Shown: piece after piece, positions 44,496 through 53,191 of the stretch
Layout of the letters: each line of letters starts with the position of its first letter
Position numbering within the stretch: position 1 is the first letter of the stretch
From: Rhodanobacter humi
GTDB taxonomy: Bacteria > Pseudomonadota > Gammaproteobacteria > Xanthomonadales > Rhodanobacteraceae
Reading direction: 5' to 3'
DNA: 64,000 bases
Assembly (NCBI RefSeq): GCF_041107455.1
Contig: NZ_JBGBPY010000001.1
Location: forward strand, 2,976,001 to 3,040,000
Position numbers and translations under genes: made by a program
Notes under the pieces: model-generated
The model's input: the letters and a program-made list of their open reading frames with translations, nothing else
What the model was told of the DNA's origin: nothing
The model's database searches: none

Positions 44496-45562
44496 GCGGA
44501 CTCCCCGGCGGGGCCGGCGTAGGCCGTGCGCAGCAGGTTCTGGAAATGCCAGACGCCGCTCTCGCGCTTCGGGTTCAAGCGGCCGGGCACGTAATGGCCG
44601 GAGGCCAGGCCCTTCTGCACCGCCTCGCAGATCGCGATGTCCTCGTTCTGCACTTCGTCGCTGAAGGATTGGTCGGCGGCGATGCGCGCCTGGGCGCCCT
44701 CGTCCTGCGCGTAGTAGTAGTCGAACACCACGCGGCAGCGACCCGGCCCCAGCGGCAGGATGCGGTTGGTCTGCAGCCGCCCCGGCATGATGTTGAGCAT
44801 CACGTTGGGGTAGACGAAGTAGTAGTACGCCTGGCCCGTGCCGTAGATCGCGTCGCTGTCGCGCAGCGGCGAGGACTGCAGCGAATGCCACGCGAACAGC
44901 TCGGTGTCGTAGGCGCGGTAGTCGAGCACGCGGGACAGGCCGGGATGCACGTGCGGCAGGTGGTAGCCCTCGAGGAAGTTGTCGACGTAGACCTTCCAGT
45001 TGCAGTCGATGTCGTAGACGTCGCGGCGCAGGTAGCGCATCGCCGCGAGGTCGATCGGCGCGATGCGCTCGGCGATGCCGCCGTAGACCTCGTCGAACGC
45101 CGGTACTTCGGGACCGAGCGCCACGAACACCAGGCCCTGCCATTCGTGCACGCGCAGCGGCGGCAGGCGGATGTCCTCCACCTTGAAGTCGCAGGCGTCC
45201 TGCATCTCGGGCGCGCTGCGCAGCTGGCCTTCGAGCGTGTAGGTCCAGCCGTGGTACTTGCAGTGCAGGGCGCGGACGCCCTTGCCGTCGCACAGCGCCA
45301 GCGGCCCGGCGCGATGGCGGCAGACGTTGGGGAAGGCGCGCAGCACGCCGTCCAGTCCGCGCACCAGCAGCACGGGCACGCCGGCGACCTGCTCGACCAC
45401 GTGGTCGCCGGGTTCGGCCAGTTGCCCCTGCTGGGCCACCAGCTGCCAGCTGCGCGCGAACACCGCGCGCTGCTCCATCGCCAGCATCGCGTCGCCGAAG
45501 TAGTAGCGCGCCGCCAATGCGTGTGCGCGGTTGAGTTCCTCGACCCTGGTGTCGGCTGACAT
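44492..45562 (-). CDS. Rieske non-haem iron oxygenase, quaternary-amine type
   Basis: 356 residues. The Rieske cluster ligands are Cys81, His83, Cys101 and His104 (CRHRAGPLALC, CKYHGW). The catalytic iron ligands His201 and His206 lie in NFLEGYHLPHVHPG. Overall it resembles choline monooxygenase and glycine-betaine/carnitine demethylase alpha subunits rather than aromatic-ring dioxygenases. Such enzymes hydroxylate an N-methyl or adjacent carbon and need a reductase, which is not encoded nearby. First gene of the operon with the permease and the TMADH-like protein. Confidence 0.9.
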   Translation of the reverse strand: MSADTRVEELNRAHALAARYYFGDAMLAMEQRAVFARSWQLVAQQGQLAEPGDHVVEQVAGVPVLLVRGLDGVLRAFPNVCRHRAGPLALCDGKGVRALHCKYHGWTYTLEGQLRSAPEMQDACDFKVEDIRLPPLRVHEWQGLVFVALGPEVPAFDEVYGGIAERIAPIDLAAMRYLRRDVYDIDCNWKVYVDNFLEGYHLPHVHPGLSRVLDYRAYDTELFAWHSLQSSPLRDSDAIYGTGQAYYYFVYPNVMLNIMPGRLQTNRILPLGPGRCRVVFDYYYAQDEGAQARIAADQSFSDEVQNEDIAICEAVQKGLASGHYVPGRLNPKRESGVWHFQNLLRTAYAGPAGESA

Positions 45563-45853
45563 GTAAGGATGCGCTCCCCGGTTGGCATGGCGCGACGGGC
45601 CGTCGTCATCGTGAACACCCCTGTCCAGCGCGTTCGGGCAGTGTATGTCCGATCGCCGCCCGCTTGTCCATCGCCTCGGGCACCATTCCTGCCTGCGCCA
45701 GCCTGCCCACTACCTGCCGGCCGGATTCGGGTGCTAGATTGCCGTGAGTCCCCGTGAGGAGCCGTCGCCAACCATGCCACGTGCCGTGCCCTTGCCGTGC
45801 CGTCCGGAATTCGACCTGCCCGGATCGGCGGCGTCGTCGCGGCGGGCCGGCGC
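45563..45853. other. Divergent spacer, Rieske operon versus sulfotransferase
   Basis: These 291 bases contain no convincing gene. TAGATT at 45735-45740 could serve as a -10 for the rightward gene, without a matching -35. No clear operator was seen. Confidence 0.4.
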
Positions 45854-47875
45854 ATGACGGAGGCAGCCGTCGCCGGCACGCTGGAACAGGCCATGGCCCG
45901 CGCCGCGCGACTGCTGGAGCGCGAGCCGGCGCTGGCGATCGAACAGCTAGCCGAGATCCTGCAGGCGGCTCCGGGTCACCCCACCGCGCTGCGATTGCTG
46001 GCGGCGGCGCACTCGCTGCAGGGAAACTTGTCCGGCGCACTCGCCATTCTCGTGCCATTGGCACAGGCCTGCCCGGACTGGGCGCTGGTCCAGCATGACC
46101 TGGGATTGGCCCTGCAGCGCTGCGGGCGCGGGGCGGAGGCCATCGAGGCGTTGCGCCGCGCGGTGGCGCTGCAACCCGACCTGCCGCAGGCCTGGCGCGC
46201 GCTGGGCGACGGCCTGCTGGCGGCGGGCGAGCTGGCGGCGGCCGACGCGGCCTACGTCAGCCACGTGTGCCATGCCACCCGCGACCCGCAACTGATGGCG
46301 GCCGCCGTCGCGCTGGCCGAGAACCGCATTCCCGAGGCCGAGGCGCGTTTGCGCGAGCAGTTGAAGCAGGCGCCGACCGACGTGGCGGCGATCCGCATGT
46401 TCGCCGAAGTCGCCGCCCGGCTGGGCCGCAACGAGGACGCCCTGCACCTGCTCGAACGCTGCCTGGAATTGGCGCCCGGTTTCCACGAAGCGCGCCGGAA
46501 TTACGCGCTGGTCCTGCATCGCGCCAACCGGCCGGAACCGGCGCTGACCGAGATCGAGCGCCTGCTGGCGGCCGATCCGGAGGATGCCGGCAGCCGCAAC
46601 CTCAAGGCGGCGGTGCTGTGCCGCACGGGCGATTACGAGCAGGCGATCGGGATCTACGCCGCGCTGCTGGAGCGACACCCGGACAATCCGAAACTGTGGG
46701 TGAGCCAGGGTCATGCGCTGAAGACCGCCGGGCACACCGGGCGCGCGATCGCCGCGTACCGCCGCAGCCTGGAGCTCGAGCCCTCGTTCGGCGAAGTCTG
46801 GTGGAGCCTGGCCAATCTCAAGACCTTCCGCTTTGGCGCCGACGAGCTGGCCGCGATGCGCGGGCAGCTGGCACGCGCCGACCTGGGCGAGGACGACCGC
46901 CTGCACCTGGAGTTCGCCGTCGGCAAGGCGCTGGAGGATGCCGGCGAGTACGAACCCTCGTTCCGCCACTACGCGCGCGGCAACGCGATCCGCCACGCGC
47001 AGCTGGGCTACGACGCCGACGACACCAGCGCGCGCGTGCACCACATCCGCGCGCAGTACACGCGCGAGTTCTTCGCGGCGCGCGCCGGCGCCGGCAGCAC
47101 TGCGCCGGATCCCATCTTCGTGGTCGGCCTGCCGCGCGCCGGTTCCACCCTGATCGAGCAGATCCTGTCCAGCCACAGCCTGGTCGAAGGCACGATGGAG
47201 CTGCCCGAGGTCACCTCGATCGCGCGCCTGCTGCGCGAGCAGGGCGGCGCCGACGGCGCGATGCCTTACCACGACGCGCTGGCGGCGCTCGATGCCGATG
47301 CCCTGCGCGCGCTGGGCGAGCGCTACCTCGCGCACACCCGCATCCAGCGCAAGACCTCGGCGCCGCTGTTCATCGACAAGATGCCGAACAACTTCATGCA
47401 CGTCGGCCTGATCCACCTGATGCTGCCGAACGCGAAGATCATCGACGCGCGGCGGCACCCGCTGGCCTGCGGCTTCTCGGTGTTCAAGCAGCATTTCGCG
47501 CGCGGCCAGGGCTTCAGCTACGGGCTGGAGGACATCGGCCGCTACTACCGCGACTACATGGCGCTGATGGCGCATTTCGACGCCGTGCTGCCCGGGCGCG
47601 TCCACCGCGTGGTGTACGAGCGCATGGTCGAGGACACCGAGGGCGAGGTGCGCCGGCTGCTCGACTACTGCGGCCTGCCGTTCGAAGCGGCCTGCCTGCG
47701 CTTCTTCGAGAACACGCGGCCGGTGCGCACGGCCAGTTCGGAGCAGGTGCGCCAGCCGATCTATCGCGAGGGGCTGGATCACTGGCGGCATTACGCGGCG
47801 TGGCTGGAGCCGCTGGCATCGGCATTGGGGCCGGCGCTGGCGAGTTGGCCCGGCGCAGCGGAAGGGGATCAGTAG
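45854..47875 (+). CDS. TPR-repeat sulfotransferase
   Basis: 673 residues from the ATG giving MTEAAVAGTLEQAMARAARLL; an open frame from 45797 adds no homologous sequence. About ten TPR units fill residues 10-390 (for example PDNPKLWVSQGHALKTAGHTGRAIAAYRRSLELEP). The C-terminal sulfotransferase domain starts near residue 420 with the PAPS-binding loop FVVGLPRAGSTLIEQILSSH, and has the 3'-phosphate site DARRHPLACGFSVFKQHF. The acceptor is unknown; the TPR part may present a peptide or protein. A TonB-dependent receptor gene follows 43 bases later. Confidence 0.92.
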   Translation: MTEAAVAGTLEQAMARAARLLEREPALAIEQLAEILQAAPGHPTALRLLAAAHSLQGNLSGALAILVPLAQACPDWALVQHDLGLALQRCGRGAEAIEALRRAVALQPDLPQAWRALGDGLLAAGELAAADAAYVSHVCHATRDPQLMAAAVALAENRIPEAEARLREQLKQAPTDVAAIRMFAEVAARLGRNEDALHLLERCLELAPGFHEARRNYALVLHRANRPEPALTEIERLLAADPEDAGSRNLKAAVLCRTGDYEQAIGIYAALLERHPDNPKLWVSQGHALKTAGHTGRAIAAYRRSLELEPSFGEVWWSLANLKTFRFGADELAAMRGQLARADLGEDDRLHLEFAVGKALEDAGEYEPSFRHYARGNAIRHAQLGYDADDTSARVHHIRAQYTREFFAARAGAGSTAPDPIFVVGLPRAGSTLIEQILSSHSLVEGTMELPEVTSIARLLREQGGADGAMPYHDALAALDADALRALGERYLAHTRIQRKTSAPLFIDKMPNNFMHVGLIHLMLPNAKIIDARRHPLACGFSVFKQHFARGQGFSYGLEDIGRYYRDYMALMAHFDAVLPGRVHRVVYERMVEDTEGEVRRLLDYCGLPFEAACLRFFENTRPVRTASSEQVRQPIYREGLDHWRHYAAWLEPLASALGPALASWPGAAEGDQ

Positions 47876-47918
47876 TTCGATACCGATCGATGATCGTGGA
47901 CTTGCCTGGGGAGGGTTT

Positions 47919-50486
47919 ATGCACACGAATAAGCTGAAACGGATCGCGGGGACGTCGCGCAGGGGACTGGCCAGGTTGCCGCTGGCGGCGGCGATCTGCC
48001 TGGCCATCGCCGCGCCGGTGCTGGCGCAGGATGCGGGACAGGCCGCGGCAACCACCGCAACGCCGGCGACAAAGCCGGCAACGAAGCCGAAGACCACGAC
48101 GCTGGGCGTGGTGACGGTGACCGCGCAGAAGCGCACCGAGAACCTGCAGAAGGTGCCGATCAGCATCGGCGTGCTGGAGAACGACCAGCTCGAGGCGCTG
48201 CACGTGCAGAACTTCAACGACTACGTGAAGTACCTGCCCAGCGTCACCTTCCAGCAGGGCGGCGGCGGCATCGCCACCGGGCCGGGCTTCGCCACCATCT
48301 ACATGCGCGGCGTGGCCAGCGGCGGCAACACCAACCATTCCGGCTCGCAGCCCAGTGTGGGCGTGTACCTCGACGACCAGCCGGTCACCACGATCCAGGG
48401 TCCGCTCGACATCCACATGTACGACATCGCCCGCATCGAGGTGCTGGCCGGGCCGCAAGGCACGCTGTACGGCGCCAGCGCCGAGTCGGGCGCCCTGCGC
48501 ATCATCACCAACAAGCCCGACCCCAGCGGGTTCGCGGCGAACTACACGCTGGGCGTCGACCAGGTCAATCATGGCGGCATCGGCAGCACGTTCGAGGGCA
48601 TGCTCAATCTGCCGCTCAGCAAGAGTGCGGCGGTGCGGTTCGTAGGCTGGCACGAACACGATGCGGGCTACATCGACAACAAGGCCGGCTCGCGTACCTT
48701 TCCGTCGTCCGGCATCACCGTCAGCAATGCGGACAATTGCACTCCGGTCGGCAGCGGGCCGACGGCGTCGTTCCAGTGCTTCGGGCATGCCCGGAACCAC
48801 TACAACGACGCCACCACCAACGGCGCGCGCGCGGCGCTGAAGGTCGACCTCAACGACGACTGGTCGATCAGCCCGACCCTGATGGGGCAGCAGACCATCA
48901 CCCACGGCAGCTTTGCCGCCGACCCCGTGGTCGGGCCGCTGGCGGTGACCCACTTCTACCCCGAGCGCGTCGACGACCGCTGGTGGCAAGGCGCGCTGAC
49001 CGTGCAGGGCAAGATCGGCAACTTCGACCTGACCTATGCCTACGCGCATCTCAAGCGCAACCAGGAGGAGCAGACCGACTACAACGACTACTCGTTCTGG
49101 TACGACACGCTGCTTTCCTATGGCAACTATTTCGTCGACAACAACGGCGCGAAGGTCAACCCGTCCGAGTACATCACCGATCGCGACCACTACAGCAACA
49201 CCAGCCACGAGCTGCGCATCGTCTCGCCCGCCGACGACCGGCTGCGGCTCACCGCCGGCGTGTTCTGGCAGAAGCAGAGGCACGACATCCTGCAGAACTA
49301 CCAGATCAACGGCCTGGCCACCGACCTATCGGTCACCGGTTGGCCGAACACGATCTGGCTGACTCGGCAGATGCGCTACGACTACGACAAGGCGCTGTTC
49401 GGCGAGCTGTCCTACGACATCATCCCCGACACGCTCACCGCCACGGTCGGCGGGCGCTACTACCGCAACGAGAACCACCTCTACGGCTACTACGGCTACA
49501 GCAAGGGCTACTCGTCCAGTTCGCTCTACGGCGAGGCGGGCTGCATGGACGCCACGCCCTTCCTCGGTGCGCCGTGCTCGGACTTCAATCGGTCGGTGAA
49601 GGACAGCGGCACGCTGGGCAAGGCCAACCTGACCTGGAACATCTCGCCCACCAAGATGATCTACGTCACCCGTTCGGAAGGCTATCGGCCTGGCGGCATC
49701 AACCGCGCCGGCGACATCCCGCCCTACCAGCCGGACTTCCTGACCAACCTGGAGTTCGGCTGGAAGACTTCCTGGCTCGACAACCGGTTGTCGTTCAACG
49801 GCGCGGTGTTCCGCGAAACCTGGAACCACTTCCAGTTCAACATCCTGGGTCCGAACGGACTGACCATCATCAAGAACGCCAATTCGGCGCGCATCGACGG
49901 CCTGGAATCGCAGCTGGTATGGCAGGCCACCTACAATCTCAATCTGAGCGCCGGCGTCGCGTTCTACGACGCCAAGCTCACTGCCCCCTACTGCGGCTTC
50001 GTGGACAACTCCGGCAACCCGGTCGCCTATTGCCCGGCAGGCACGATCAATCCGCAGACGGGCGCGGCGGTGAGCGGGCCCCAGGCGCCAAAGGGCACCC
50101 AACTGCCGATCACTCCGCGCTTCAAGGGCAACCTGGTGGCGCGCTACACCTTCGACATGGGCGGGAACGAAGGCTTCGTCCAGGCGGCGCTGGTGCACGT
50201 GGGCCGGCGCACCACCGACCTGCGGCTCGAGGAACGCAGCCTGCTCGGCGACCTGCCCGCGTACAACACGGTCGACCTGTCCGCGGGCTTCCAGAAGGGC
50301 AACTGGTCGCTGGACGCCTACGTCGACAATGCGTTCGACAAACGTGCCGTGCAGTACAAGTTCACCGAGTGCGGCGTGACGAACTGCGGTGCGCACGGCG
50401 TGGCGCCGCAGTATCCGAACGGGCAGGTCTACACCGGCGTCAGTCAGCCGCGCACGATTGGTGTCCGCTTCAAGCAGGAATTCTGA
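47919..50486 (+). CDS. TonB-dependent outer-membrane receptor
   Basis: 855 residues with a signal peptide (about 1-36, ending VLAQDAG) and a Thr/Pro-rich linker leading to the TonB-box-like LGVVTVTAQKR. The plug domain (about 70-190) has VPISIGVLENDQLEAL and DIARIEVLAGPQGTLYGASAESGALRIITNKP. A 22-strand barrel follows, ending with aromatic-terminated RTIGVRFKQEF. It resembles the large Xanthomonadales/sphingomonad receptors for carbohydrates or complex organics rather than a siderophore receptor. GGGGAGGG precedes the ATG. No Fur box was seen. Confidence 0.93.
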   Translation: MHTNKLKRIAGTSRRGLARLPLAAAICLAIAAPVLAQDAGQAAATTATPATKPATKPKTTTLGVVTVTAQKRTENLQKVPISIGVLENDQLEALHVQNFNDYVKYLPSVTFQQGGGGIATGPGFATIYMRGVASGGNTNHSGSQPSVGVYLDDQPVTTIQGPLDIHMYDIARIEVLAGPQGTLYGASAESGALRIITNKPDPSGFAANYTLGVDQVNHGGIGSTFEGMLNLPLSKSAAVRFVGWHEHDAGYIDNKAGSRTFPSSGITVSNADNCTPVGSGPTASFQCFGHARNHYNDATTNGARAALKVDLNDDWSISPTLMGQQTITHGSFAADPVVGPLAVTHFYPERVDDRWWQGALTVQGKIGNFDLTYAYAHLKRNQEEQTDYNDYSFWYDTLLSYGNYFVDNNGAKVNPSEYITDRDHYSNTSHELRIVSPADDRLRLTAGVFWQKQRHDILQNYQINGLATDLSVTGWPNTIWLTRQMRYDYDKALFGELSYDIIPDTLTATVGGRYYRNENHLYGYYGYSKGYSSSSLYGEAGCMDATPFLGAPCSDFNRSVKDSGTLGKANLTWNISPTKMIYVTRSEGYRPGGINRAGDIPPYQPDFLTNLEFGWKTSWLDNRLSFNGAVFRETWNHFQFNILGPNGLTIIKNANSARIDGLESQLVWQATYNLNLSAGVAFYDAKLTAPYCGFVDNSGNPVAYCPAGTINPQTGAAVSGPQAPKGTQLPITPRFKGNLVARYTFDMGGNEGFVQAALVHVGRRTTDLRLEERSLLGDLPAYNTVDLSAGFQKGNWSLDAYVDNAFDKRAVQYKFTECGVTNCGAHGVAPQYPNGQVYTGVSQPRTIGVRFKQEF

Positions 50487-50512
50487 CCGCCGATCGCAGG
50501 TCGCCGGTCAGG

Positions 50513-50627
50513 GCGAGCCACGGACGGCTCGCGCGTCAATCGAGCGCAAGCGCTCGATTGACGGAGCTTCACCCGAACTGCGTTCGGGTGAAGCGAGTCC
50601 GGAAAGTGCAGGACAGTCTTTCCGGAC
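50513..50627. repeat. Four consecutive perfect hairpins after the receptor gene
   Basis: In sequence: GCGAGCC/GGCTCGC (50513-50532), GTCAATCGAGCGC/GCGCTCGATTGAC with AA loop (50535-50562), GCTTCACCCGAAC/GTTCGGGTGAAGC (50566-50594), and GTCCGGAAAG/CTTTCCGGAC (50597-50627). All arms are perfect. None has a T tract. Together they form a dense extragenic palindrome array. Confidence 0.9.
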
Positions 50628-50716
50628 ATCAGGCAAGCGGCTGTTGCCCTGATCCACCGCCACCCCGAGCCCCGCCCCGGCACCCGCCGGAGTTTTCATG
50701 TGCGCCGTCGCCGCCC

Positions 50717-50747
50717 TGTCCACTGTCCGCCCAGTGTCCGCGGACAC
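50717..50747 (+). promoter_or_regulatory. TGTCC half-sites and palindrome: candidate enhancer site
   Basis: GTGTCCGCGGACAC at 50734-50747 is a perfect 14-base palindrome, preceded by TGTCC at 50717-50721 and 50724-50728. It lies roughly 90-100 bases before the expected sigma-54 start point, the usual distance for an NtrC-type activator. Another TGTCCGCGG occurs at 50850, inside the leader. Confidence 0.65.
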
Positions 50748-50812
50748 CGGGTTCCCGCGATGCGGTGATTGCAAGTTGCGGAAAGGCATGGTGTTTTCCC
50801 GGCGCGTCGGCT

Positions 50813-50828
50813 TGGCACGCGGATTGCT
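50813..50828 (+). promoter_or_regulatory. Sigma-54 promoter of the efflux operon
   Basis: TGGCACGCGGATTGCT matches the -24/-12 consensus TGGCACG-N4-TTGCW at every defined position, with the GG and GC doublets correctly spaced. Transcription would start near 50839, giving a 34-base leader with GGGGAA before the adaptor ATG. It implies control by RpoN and an AAA+ activator. Confidence 0.88.
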
Positions 50829-50872
50829 GAGCAGAGGGCAGGGCCGCACTGTCCGCGGCCGGGGAACGCTCG

Positions 50873-52144
50873 ATGATCCGCGACACTTCCGCTCAAGACC
50901 GCCTGGTCGAAGCCAAACCCAACCGCAAGCGCCGCCTGCTCTTCATCGGTGGCGGCGTGGCGCTGCTGGTGGTGCTGGCGATCGCCATGCCCGGCATCCT
51001 CCGCCTGTTCTCCGCCGACGCCTCGGTGAGCGCGTCGCGGCTGGCCTTCGCCACCGTCGAGCGCGGGCTGTTCGTGCGCGACATCGCCGCCGAGGGCAAG
51101 GTGGTGGCGGCGAACAGCCCCACGCTCTATGCCACCTACGGCGGCGCGGCGGTGCTGAAGGTGCGCGCCGGCGACGCGGTGAAGAAGGGCCAGGTGCTCG
51201 CGGTGATCGACAGCCCCGAGCTGCGCAACAAGCTGGCGCAGGAGCAGTCCAAGGCCGACGCGATGAAGGTGGATTACCTGCAGGCGCAAGTGGATGCGCG
51301 CACCAAGCGCGGCGCCCTGCAGAAGGCCTACGACGACGCGCAGATCGACGCCAAGAGCGCTGCCAACAACCTCGACCGCGAGCAGAAGGCCTACGCCGCC
51401 GGCGCCTCCACCGGGGTCGCGGTCGACAAGGCCAAGGACGACCTGGAGAAGGCGAAGATCACCCTCGCGCATGCCAAGGCCGATCTCGGCATGAGCAACG
51501 ACAGCCTGAACTTCAACATCCAGGCGAAGAAGCTGGCGCACGACAACCAGATGCTGGTGGTGCAGGACCTGCAGCGGCAGGTGGACGACCTCAACGTGAA
51601 GTCGCCGGTGGACGGCCAGGTCGGCCAGCTGTTCATCGCGCCGGTGGCCACGGTGGCGAAGGATGTCCAACTGCTCAGCGTGATCGACCTCACCGCGCTG
51701 GAAGTGGAAGTGAAGGTGCCCGAGAGCTTCGCCCGCGACCTCGCGATCGGCATGACCGGCGAGATCAGCGGCAACGGCAACACCTGGAAGGGCCTGGTCA
51801 GCGCGATCTCGCCCGAGGTGGTGAACGGCGAAGTGGCTGCCCGCGTGCGCTTCGAGGGCAGCACGCCGAAGCAGCTGCGCCAGAACCAGCGCCTGTCCGT
51901 GCGCATCCTGCTCGACAAGCGCGACAACGTGCTCACCGTGCAGCGCGGCTCCTTCGTCGACGAATCCGGCGGCAGCTACGCCTACGTGGTCAAGGGCGGC
52001 ATCGCCACCAAGACGCCGATCCGCGTGGGCGTGAGCAGCATCGACAAGGTGGAGATCCTGCAGGGCCTGAAGGAAGGCGACCAGATCGTGATCTCCGGTA
52101 CCGACAGCTTCAAGGGTGCGCAGCGAGTTGCCATCGCGCGGTAA
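50873..52144 (+). CDS. Membrane-fusion (HlyD/MacA-type) efflux adaptor
   Basis: 423 residues. One N-terminal membrane anchor (about 22-42) follows a cytoplasmic lead RDTSAQDRLVEAKPNRKRR. The periplasmic part has a lipoyl half (VRAGDAVKKGQVLAVIDSPEL), a long alpha-helical hairpin (about 110-235, rich in KAYDDAQ/KAKDDLEKAK), the second lipoyl half (VKSPVDGQVGQLF) and beta-barrel and membrane-proximal domains. It would bridge the FtsX-like permeases and the TolC-type channel encoded downstream. First gene after the sigma-54 promoter. Confidence 0.93.
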   Translation: MIRDTSAQDRLVEAKPNRKRRLLFIGGGVALLVVLAIAMPGILRLFSADASVSASRLAFATVERGLFVRDIAAEGKVVAANSPTLYATYGGAAVLKVRAGDAVKKGQVLAVIDSPELRNKLAQEQSKADAMKVDYLQAQVDARTKRGALQKAYDDAQIDAKSAANNLDREQKAYAAGASTGVAVDKAKDDLEKAKITLAHAKADLGMSNDSLNFNIQAKKLAHDNQMLVVQDLQRQVDDLNVKSPVDGQVGQLFIAPVATVAKDVQLLSVIDLTALEVEVKVPESFARDLAIGMTGEISGNGNTWKGLVSAISPEVVNGEVAARVRFEGSTPKQLRQNQRLSVRILLDKRDNVLTVQRGSFVDESGGSYAYVVKGGIATKTPIRVGVSSIDKVEILQGLKEGDQIVISGTDSFKGAQRVAIAR

Positions 52145-52151
52145 GAGATTT

Positions 52152-52384
52152 TCCCCTCTCCCTTTGGACGCGGAGCAGGGCCATGGATGGCCCTGCTTTG
52201 AGGAGCGAGGAAGAGGGTGCCCGACCTGCAGGCGCAGGATGCGACTGCGAAACAGCAAAGCTGGCCCCGAAGGGGCGAGCGACAGGGATGTCGCGAGTAA
52301 GGGCGGGAGAGGGTCCGGGCGGAGCGAGACACTCGCCTTGGCCGAACCCTCACCCCAACCCCTCTCCCGACGGGAGAGGGGCTC
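52152..52384. repeat. Inverted-repeat block between adaptor and ATPase genes
   Basis: It begins CCCCTCTCCC and ends CCCCTCTCCCGACGGGAGAGGGG, enclosing the hairpin GCAGGGCCATGGATGGCCCTGC at 52176-52197 and GGGCGGGAGAGGG. At about 230 bases it is the longest member of the family seen here. Confidence 0.8.
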
Positions 52385-52416
52385 CACAGATCCACCACCA
52401 CCGAGGAACGTGAACC

Positions 52417-53142
52417 ATGCTCAAGATGACCCACCTGTCCAAGGTCTACCGCACCGAAGTGGTGGAGACCTACGCGCTGCGCGACTTCAACATCGACGTG
52501 AAGGAGGGCGAGTTCGTCGCCGTCACCGGGCCGTCCGGTTCGGGCAAGACCACCTTCCTCACCATCGCGGGCCTGCTGGAAACGTTCACCGGCGGCGAGT
52601 ACCACCTCGACGGCATCGAGGTGAGCAACCTCAACGACAACGCGCGCTCGAAGATCCGCAACGAGAAGATCGGCTTCATCTTCCAGGCGTTCAACCTGAT
52701 CCCCGACCTCAACGTGTTCGACAACGTGGAAGTGCCGCTGCGCTACCGCGGCATGAAGGCGCCGGAGCGCAAGCAGCGCATCATGGACGCGCTGGAGCGC
52801 GTGGGCCTGGCCTCGCGTTTCAAGCATTACCCGGCCGAACTCTCCGGCGGCCAGCAGCAGCGCGTGGCGATCGCCCGCGCGCTGGCCGGTTCGCCCCGCC
52901 TGCTGCTCGCCGACGAACCCACCGGCAACCTGGACACGCAGATGGCCCGCGGCGTGCTGGAGCTGCTGGAGGAGATCCACCGCGAAGGCGCCACCATCGT
53001 GATGGTGACCCACGATCCCGAGCTGGCCGCGCGCGCGCAGCGCAACGTGCACATCATCGATGGCCAGGTGGTGGATCTCGCCGAGGATCCGCGTTTCCAC
53101 AACAGCGTGGTCGCGGCGCGCGGCAACGCCAGTCCGGCCTGA
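52417..53142 (+). CDS. MacB/LolD-type ABC transporter ATPase
   Basis: 241 residues. Walker A GPSGSGKT (residues 38-45), Q loop in FIFQAFNLIPDLNVFDNVEVPLRYRG, signature LSGGQQQR (142-149), Walker B LLLADEP (162-168) and the switch His in MVTHDPELA. The layout matches stand-alone ATPases of the MacB/LolD/FtsE group that work with FtsX-type permeases. It is the only ATPase gene in the visible operon and would serve all downstream permeases. Confidence 0.95.
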   Translation: MLKMTHLSKVYRTEVVETYALRDFNIDVKEGEFVAVTGPSGSGKTTFLTIAGLLETFTGGEYHLDGIEVSNLNDNARSKIRNEKIGFIFQAFNLIPDLNVFDNVEVPLRYRGMKAPERKQRIMDALERVGLASRFKHYPAELSGGQQQRVAIARALAGSPRLLLADEPTGNLDTQMARGVLELLEEIHREGATIVMVTHDPELAARAQRNVHIIDGQVVDLAEDPRFHNSVVAARGNASPA

Positions 53143-53191
53143 TGTCTTCCGCCTCCGTCGCCCCCATGCCCGCCCACTGCGAGTCCAGTCC

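Larger units (their letters stand above)
50628..50872 (+). other. Regulatory spacer before the efflux operon
   Basis: With the hairpin array this completes a 386-base gap without a gene. It contains TGTCC half-sites and a palindrome (50717-50747) and a sigma-54 promoter (50813-50828), described separately. A reading frame from about 50698 into the adaptor gene is out of frame with it and is not thought real. Confidence 0.6.

Noticed and set aside
47919-50486. Receptor as an iron-siderophore transporter
   Set aside because: No Fur box upstream and the neighbouring gene is a sulfotransferase; the substrate was left open.
50698-52413. Long plus-strand frame starting in the sigma-54 region
   Set aside because: Out of frame with the adaptor, spans the promoter and the repeat block, and encodes Arg/Gly-rich shadow sequence.
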